Origin: Phymatolithon calcareum
Taxonomy: Eukaryota > Rhodophyta > Florideophyceae > Hapalidiales
Reading direction: 5' to 3'
Length of the DNA: 64,000 nt
Assembly: GCA_977006965.1 (NCBI GenBank)
Contig: OZ345360.1
Span: forward strand, 620,001 to 684,000
Each line of letters begins with the position of its first letter. Position 1 is the first letter of the stretch. The position numbers were made by a program, and so were the translations under genes. Below, piece by piece: positions 63,290-64,000 of the stretch. The notes under the pieces were generated by a model. The model had not been told where the DNA came from, searched no databases, and saw nothing but the letters and a program-made list of their open reading frames with translations.

Positions 63290-64000
63290 CTACGCAGTTC
63301 CGAAAAATTTGCTCGCCGGATGTGGCAATAATATTCCGACCATTGCTAGAAGCAAAATGTATCCCAGTACAGCTCTAATCCCGTTTGGTTCAGTCAGCTC
63401 ATTCTTCGCTGGACGATCCAGACTCCAGGGTCCGAAAGTGACCGCCGCCAAAAACACAAAGTAGTACGGCACCTTTGCACTAGCAAGCAACAGGAAGAAT
63501 ATTGTCACTCTCGACGCGACAACAGCCGTCTTCCGCCCATATATTGCCGACACGATACGTCCACCATCCAATTGTCGAATTGGTAGCAGGTTTAAAGCTG
63601 CAATCGTCAAACAGTTTGCTCCTATAACAGCCAACGGATGTAACCCAATCCAAGACTTCCCGTAATCCACTAGAATTTGTCCCTGTGGGATGTAAGTTGT
63701 TAGAGCCCCTATCACCATCGAACTGGAGACCATCGACATTGAAACAGGAATCACAGACGGAAATGACGTTGATAACCTGAGTCCTTGCACAAGCAACACT
63801 AATGATACAACCAATAGAGTCAATGCACCAGAAAACGCAATGTCAAACAACGCAGCTCGCGTCGGTGTTGGCGACGCTAGTTGCACGACAGCTCCAAAAG
63901 ATCCGAGCTGATAAGACGGAATGAGATACGGTAATGCAATTCTTGTCTTCCGTCTAGCAGCCACAATGCGCTGCACCAACTGGGAGAACAGTATAATCAC
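63290..64000 (-). CDS. EGY-like plastid site-2 protease, C-terminal part (runs off the window)
   Basis: The last 236 residues are present; the N-terminus lies beyond 64000. The part begins just before PYLIPSYQLGSFGAVVQLAS, typical of EGY1/2 after the HEXXH-bearing helix, then several membrane spans and NLLPIRQLDGGRIVSAIYG, where N-x-x-P-x-x-x-LDGGR gives the second metal-ligand Asp. The end has two further membrane spans and PNGIRAVLGYILLLAMVGIL. EGY proteins are thylakoid or envelope metalloproteases of the M50 family, needed for chloroplast development in plants. Whether the HEXXH is intact cannot be seen here. Confidence 0.85.
   Translation of the reverse strand: MIILFSQLVQRIVAARRKTRIALPYLIPSYQLGSFGAVVQLASPTPTRAALFDIAFSGALTLLVVSLVLLVQGLRLSTSFPSVIPVSMSMVSSSMVIGALTTYIPQGQILVDYGKSWIGLHPLAVIGANCLTIAALNLLPIRQLDGGRIVSAIYGRKTAVVASRVTIFFLLLASAKVPYYFVFLAAVTFGPWSLDRPAKNELTEPNGIRAVLGYILLLAMVGILLPHPASKFFGTA

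Overview
The window is nuclear DNA of a eukaryote. Seven clear protein genes carry short spliceosomal introns, and the predicted proteins include nuclear-encoded plastid and mitochondrial ones: GatB, a bS6-type ribosomal protein, a DUF177/YceD protein, an EGY-like site-2 protease and two methyltransferases. Genes are compact, mostly intron-free or with one or two introns of 70-124 nt, sit close together on both strands, and are separated from a block of nested transposons. A secreted protein with a Hint (hedgehog/intein) domain also occurs. This combination fits a red alga, probably a multicellular (florideophyte, Chondrus-like) one. That is inference; no rRNA or plastid marker is present to prove it.

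Layout. Positions 1-19.6 kb are a stack of mobile elements. A DNA element (358-10436) has 326-334 bp terminal inverted repeats and a 7-bp target duplication (GTATATG). It carries a large open reading frame for an unrecognised membrane protein ending in Sel1-type repeats. That reading frame is broken by an insertion of about 0.87 kb holding a BED-finger transposase fragment. The right inverted repeat of the big element is itself split by a 3-kb element flanked by TTAA, with a decayed DDE transposase. To the right lies a decayed plus-strand Ty1/copia-like relic. Its 3' end is interrupted by a nearly complete minus-strand copia element (14083-19573) with 204-bp LTRs, a primer-binding site and a 5-bp target duplication.

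From 20.4 to 36.9 kb is a gene island: an R-SNARE, an eIF2B-beta-like subunit, DRG1, a small secreted peptide, a METTL7-like methyltransferase, a YkgJ-type protein, GatB, a plastid membrane protein, an SBDS family protein, a ubiquitin-like/BAG-like protein, mitochondrial bS6 and thioredoxin reductase. A LINE relic sits at 37.6-38.1 kb. From 39.4 to 51.6 kb come an SLX4-like protein with two UBZ fingers and a SAM domain, a DEP-DUF547 protein, the DUF177 protein, a type I membrane protein, a kinase-like gene with an in-frame TGA, a small hypothetical protein and a three-exon REV7/MAD2L2 gene. From 55.4 kb on are the Hint protein, a C2H2 zinc-finger protein, a FetA/STAR1-like ABC ATPase, a second plastid methyltransferase and the C-terminal part of an EGY-like protease that runs off the window.

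Functional threads: organelle gene expression (GatB, bS6, DUF177), translation and ribosome biogenesis (eIF2B, DRG1, SBDS), DNA repair (SLX4-like, REV7), membrane traffic (R-SNARE) and redox (thioredoxin reductase). The neighbours look like independently transcribed genes rather than a pathway cluster. The most unusual non-coding signals are four long near-perfect palindromes in gene-side spacers and a 1.2-kb stretch at 53.1-54.3 kb holding fifteen copies of the heptamer TACTGTA or its complement.
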